DNA from: JAVKFY01 sp040223615
GTDB taxonomy: Bacteria > Pseudomonadota > Alphaproteobacteria > GCA-2731375
DNA: 9,052 nucleotides
Assembly: GCA_040223615.1 (NCBI GenBank)
Contig: JAVKFY010000074.1
Coordinates: forward strand, 1-9,052
Direction of reading: 5' to 3'
Part shown: positions 6,482-9,052 of the stretch, piece after piece
Position numbering within the stretch: the stretch's first letter is position 1
Layout: each line of letters opens with the position of its first letter
Translations under genes and position numbers: made by a program
Notes under the pieces: model-generated
Told to the model about the DNA's origin: nothing
Databases searched by the model: none
What the model saw: only the letters and a program-made list of their open reading frames with translations

Positions 6482-7033
6482 GTGGCGTTGCACGATGTGC
6501 CAGGTGGCCTGCCGCTGCCGCCGGCGACCCTGATCCTAGGCGGTGCCCGTTGCGGCAAGAGCGCGCTGGCCGAGGCGATGGCCGTGGCCTCGGGCGATCG
6601 CCTGACTTATCTCGCCACCGGCCTGGCCGTTGACGATGAGATGGCTGCGCGCATCGCCGAGCATCAGGCGCGCCGCGACGGCTGGACCACGGTGGAAGAG
6701 CCGCTGGCGATGCCGCGCGCGCTGGCCGAGCATGCCGGCGATGGTTGTGTCGTCGTCGTCGACTGCCTGAGCTTCTGGCTCGCCAACCTGATGGAGGCGG
6801 AACGCGACGTCGCGCGCGAGACCGACCGGCTGGTGCGGGTGCTGCGCAACCTGCCCGGCGCGGCGATCCTGGTCGGCAACGAGGTCGGGCACGACATCGT
6901 GCCCGTGAACGAACTGGCGCGGCGTTTCCGCGACGCCAACGGCCGCTTGAACCAGCAAATCGCTGCCGCCTGCCAGCGGGTGATCCTCACCGTCGCCGGC
7001 CTGCCCATGATCCTGAAGAAAGAAGAAGAGTGA
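6482..7033 (+). CDS. cobU: Bifunctional adenosylcobinamide kinase / adenosylcobinamide-phosphate guanylyltransferase
   Basis: The 183-aa cytosolic enzyme phosphorylates adenosylcobinamide and then attaches GMP, giving the GDP-activated corrinoid that accepts the lower ligand in late B12 synthesis; it is called CobP in aerobic pathways. Visible are the P-loop GGARCGKS (20-27), YLATGLAVDDEMAARI (43-58) and H61 in EHQARR, the position of the conserved His that is guanylylated in the family. VVVVDCLSFWLANL (90-103) is the Walker B region, followed by VGNEVGHDIVPVNELARRFRD (131-151), a strong family signature. Length is normal. The start is GTG, seven bases after GGGAGGA; this codon and its site lie inside the riboswitch expression platform. 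Its TGA overlaps the cobW ATG by one base. Confidence 0.96.
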   Translation: MALHDVPGGLPLPPATLILGGARCGKSALAEAMAVASGDRLTYLATGLAVDDEMAARIAEHQARRDGWTTVEEPLAMPRALAEHAGDGCVVVVDCLSFWLANLMEAERDVARETDRLVRVLRNLPGAAILVGNEVGHDIVPVNELARRFRDANGRLNQQIAAACQRVILTVAGLPMILKKEEE

Positions 7034-8058
7034 TGGTCGAGAAGATTCCCGCCACCGTGGTGACCGGCTTCCTGGGCGCCGGCAAGACCAGCCTGATCCG
7101 GCACCTGCTGGAAAATGCCGAGGGCCGGCGCATCGCGCTGATCGTCAACGAGTTCGGTGATCTCGGCGTCGACGGCGAGATCCTCAAGGGCTGCGGCATC
7201 GAGGCCTGCGCCGACGACGACATCGTCGAGCTGGCGAACGGCTGCATCTGCTGCACCGTGGCCGACGATTTCCTGCCGACCATGGCGGCGCTGCTCGACC
7301 GGGACGACCCGCCGGACCACATCGTCATCGAGACCAGCGGCCTGGCGCTGCCCAAGCCCTTGGTGAAGGCGTTCAACTGGCCCGACGTGCGCACGCGGGT
7401 GACGGTCGACGGGGTCATCGCGGTGCTGGACGGACCGGCGGTGCGCGACGGCCTGTTCGCCGCCAACCCGGACGCGGTCGACGCGCAGCGTCAGGCCGAC
7501 GACAACCTGGATCACGAGAGTCCGTTGCACGAGCTGTACGAGGACCAGGTGTCGTGCGCCGACCTGCTGATCCTGAACAAGTGCGACCAGCTCTCCGATG
7601 CCGAGCGCGACGGCCTGACCGCCGGCCTGAACGGCAAGCGGGTGGTCGGCGCGACGCACGGGCGGATCGATGCGCGGGTGTTGCTCGGCCTCGGCGCGGC
7701 GGCGGAGGACGACCTCGACGCCAGGCCCTCGCACCACGACGGCGATGACGATCATGACCACGACGACTTCGACAGTTTCGTGGTCGACGTGCCCGAGGTG
7801 GCGGCGCCGGCCGACCTGATCGCGCGGCTGGAGGCCGCCGCCGCGTCGCTGCCGATCCTGCGGGTGAAGGGCTTCCTGCCGATCGCCGGCAAGGATATGC
7901 GGCTGCTGGTGCAGGGCGTGGGCCAGCGCTTCCAGCATTACTACGACCGGCCCTGGCGCGACGGCGAGGCGCGCGCCGGCCGGCTGGTGGTGATCGGCCC
8001 GCGCGACCTCGACCAGGCGGCGGTGCGCGCGGCGCTGGCCCCGGGATCGCGAGACTGA
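7033..8058 (+). CDS. cobW: CobW, cobalt-handling GTPase of cobalamin synthesis
   Basis: The 341-aa G3E-family GTPase (COG0523) has the P-loop TGFLGAGKTS (11-20), NEFGDLGVDG (39-48), the metal-binding CxCC motif in NGCICC (69-74), ETSGLALP (100-107), the guanine-binding NKCD (182-185) and a C-terminal CobW_C domain (about 248-325). The linker at 234-246 is a His/Asp-rich tract (HHDGDDDHDHDDF), a likely extra metal-binding loop. CobW binds Co(II) together with GTP-Mg and is thought to pass it to the CobN-CobS-CobT chelatase; the adjacent cobN and the riboswitch make the cobalt role far likelier than a zinc role. It begins at the TGATG overlap with cobU and ends in a TGATG overlap with cobN, so translation is probably coupled through the three genes. 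Confidence 0.95.
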   Translation: MVEKIPATVVTGFLGAGKTSLIRHLLENAEGRRIALIVNEFGDLGVDGEILKGCGIEACADDDIVELANGCICCTVADDFLPTMAALLDRDDPPDHIVIETSGLALPKPLVKAFNWPDVRTRVTVDGVIAVLDGPAVRDGLFAANPDAVDAQRQADDNLDHESPLHELYEDQVSCADLLILNKCDQLSDAERDGLTAGLNGKRVVGATHGRIDARVLLGLGAAAEDDLDARPSHHDGDDDHDHDDFDSFVVDVPEVAAPADLIARLEAAAASLPILRVKGFLPIAGKDMRLLVQGVGQRFQHYYDRPWRDGEARAGRLVVIGPRDLDQAAVRAALAPGSRD

Positions 8059-8969
8059 TGCACCTGCTGGCGGCACAGCCGGGCGGGCCGGTCGACGCGG
8101 GCCAGGCGGTCGACCTGGGGCAGAGCCCGGCCGACATCGTCGTGCTGTCCGCCGCCGACACCGAACTCGCCTGCCTGGCCGCGGCTCAGTCGCGGCTCGG
8201 GCCGGACGCGCCAAGCCTGCGGCTGGCCAACCTGATGCAGCTGGCGCACCCGCTCTCCGTCGACCTCTATGTCGAGCAGGTCGCCAGTCAGGCGAAGCTG
8301 GTGATCGTGCGTCTGCTGGGCGGCACCGGCTACTGGCCGTACGGCGTGGAACAGCTCGCCGCGCACGTGCCGAACCTGGCCCTGCTGCCTGGCGACGATA
8401 ATCCCGATCCGGACCTCGCCGAACGCTCCAGCCTGCCGCCTGCCGTGTTGCATCGGCTGTGGCGCTACCTGGCCGAGGGCGGCATCGACAACGCGGAACA
8501 GGCGTTGCGGTACGCGGCGGACCTGACGGGCCGGTCGAGCGAGTGGCGCGAGCCGGCGCCGCTGCTGCGCGCCGGCCTGTACTGGCCCGGCGAGAGCGAT
8601 CCCGACCTCGATGCGATCCGCCAACACTGGCGCGGCGAAGCGGTGGCGCCGGTGGTGTTCTACCGGGCACTGGTCCAGGCCGGCCAGACCGAGCCGGTCG
8701 ACAGTCTGGTCGAAGCTCTCGCCGTGAACGGACTGAACCCGCTGCCGATCTACGTCCCCAGCCTGAAGGACCGGACGGCGCAGGCGCTGATCGCGGAGCT
8801 GGTGGAGGAGACATCCCCGTCGGTGGTTCTCAATGCCACGGCTTTTGCGGTCGGAAGCGCCGGTTCCCCCACCTCACCTGTCCTCTCCGCCCCCAGGGGC
8901 GGAGTGGGACGCAATGGGGATGACGTTTCCGCTCCCTCTCCGCCCCTTTGGGGGGGAGAGGACAGGTGA
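8058..8969 (+). CDS. cobN: Cobaltochelatase subunit CobN, broken after about 268 residues
   Basis: CobN (normally about 1,200-1,280 aa) is the large catalytic subunit that, with CobS and CobT and ATP, inserts Co(II) into hydrogenobyrinic acid a,c-diamide. The N-terminal part is convincing: SLRLANLMQLAHPLSVDLYV (53-72), RLLGGTGYWPYGVEQL (85-100), APVVFYRALVQAG (197-209), LNPLPIYVPSLKD (226-238) and VVLNATAFAVG (256-266). After G266-G269 (about 8855-8864) the frame enters a GC-rich palindromic repeat, reads low-complexity Ser/Pro/Gly sequence and stops at 8967-8969, so nearly 80% of the protein is missing. Beyond that, the sequence is reversed cobN. Either the gene is truly disrupted or the contig end is a fold-back artefact; I cannot tell which. 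The start overlaps the cobW stop by one base. Confidence 0.85.
   Translation: MHLLAAQPGGPVDAGQAVDLGQSPADIVVLSAADTELACLAAAQSRLGPDAPSLRLANLMQLAHPLSVDLYVEQVASQAKLVIVRLLGGTGYWPYGVEQLAAHVPNLALLPGDDNPDPDLAERSSLPPAVLHRLWRYLAEGGIDNAEQALRYAADLTGRSSEWREPAPLLRAGLYWPGESDPDLDAIRQHWRGEAVAPVVFYRALVQAGQTEPVDSLVEALAVNGLNPLPIYVPSLKDRTAQALIAELVEETSPSVVLNATAFAVGSAGSPTSPVLSAPRGGVGRNGDDVSAPSPPLWGGEDR
8791..8888 (+). repeat. Left arm of a 98-bp perfect inverted repeat
   Basis: Every base from 8791 to 8888 is the reverse complement of 8955-9052, checked in ten-base blocks. The arm covers cobN codons 245 to about 268 plus the outer part of the palindromic element. It may extend further left if the window continued to the right. 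Confidence 0.97.
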
Positions 8970-8979
8970 GGTGGGGGAA
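8864..8979. repeat. GC-rich palindromic repeat element inside cobN
   Basis: The element starts with CCCCCACCTCACCTGTCC and ends with its inverse. It contains two hairpins: CTCCGCCCC (8885-8893) with GGGGCGGAG (8896-8904), and CCTCTCC-G-CCCC (8935-8946) with GGGG-G-GGAGAGG (8950-8961). This CCTCTCC...GGAGAGG style of repeat is frequent between genes in GC-rich alphaproteobacteria, so it looks like a REP-like element. Its exact ends cannot be set because the flanking arms are identical. Confidence 0.6.
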
Positions 8980-9052
8980 CCGGCGCTTCCGACCGCAAAA
9001 GCCGTGGCATTGAGAACCACCGACGGGGATGTCTCCTCCACCAGCTCCGCGA
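8955..9052 (-). repeat. Right arm of the inverted repeat, reaching the window edge
   Basis: This is the exact reverse complement of 8791-8888, so on the - strand it re-encodes cobN residues of about 245-268. Because it ends only with the window, its true length is unknown. A 66-base spacer (8889-8954) separates the arms and is not itself perfectly symmetric. Confidence 0.97.

Noticed and set aside
6664..8814. Long - strand open frame (716 codons) opposite cobU-cobW-cobN
   Set aside because: It is an Arg/Pro/Ala-rich antisense shadow; the + strand products match known B12 enzymes with overlapping starts and stops.
8750..9010. Small - strand frame of 86 codons across the inverted repeat
   Set aside because: It is made of palindromic repeat and reversed cobN in another frame, with no family features.
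1..9052. CRISPR array, tRNA or rRNA
   Set aside because: No regularly spaced direct repeats, cloverleaf or ribosomal RNA sequence was found on either strand.

Overview
The window looks like chromosomal DNA of a GC-rich alphaproteobacterium, possibly of the Rhodospirillales type. This rests on strongly GC-biased codon use, a TRAP transporter, aerobic-type cobalamin genes in the order cobU(cobP)-cobW-cobN, and a GC-rich palindromic repeat of a kind common in such genomes. No taxonomic marker is present, so this is inference.

Layout. Bases 1-217 are non-coding as far as I can tell and begin with a rho-independent terminator that probably serves a + strand gene to the left. A flavin-dependent Baeyer-Villiger monooxygenase (- strand, 218-1831) is divergent from an isopenicillin-N-synthase-like 2-oxoglutarate/Fe(II) oxygenase (+ strand, 1992-2999). 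A 10-bp perfect hairpin separates that oxygenase from a convergent tripartite TRAP uptake operon on the - strand: dctP (binding protein, 5022-6080), dctQ (small membrane subunit, 4339-4947) and dctM (large permease, 3055-4338). A large imperfect hairpin lies between dctP and dctQ, and a TTGACA promoter with an overlapping inverted repeat lies upstream of dctP.

Divergent from the TRAP operon is a B12 operon. It has a clear cobalamin riboswitch (about 6281-6427), a downstream helix that can mask the ribosome binding site, then GTG-started cobU, cobW and the first fifth of cobN. The three genes overlap by one base each (TGATG), so they are probably translationally coupled. CobN is the large subunit of the aerobic cobaltochelatase, CobW is its cobalt-supplying GTPase, and CobU activates the lower-loop precursor late in the pathway. 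The riboswitch would shut the set off when B12 is plentiful.

The right end is abnormal. About 266 codons into cobN the homology stops at a GC-rich palindromic element. The sequence after the element is an exact reverse complement of the cobN bases before it: 98-bp perfect arms at 8791-8888 and 8955-9052, the second running into the window edge. This is either a real inverted duplication that breaks cobN or, quite plausibly, an assembly or amplification fold-back. It is the most notable structure in the window. I see no convincing undescribed defence, mobile or RNA system. The other points of interest are the two uncharacterised oxygenases beside a TRAP system and the regulatory structures.
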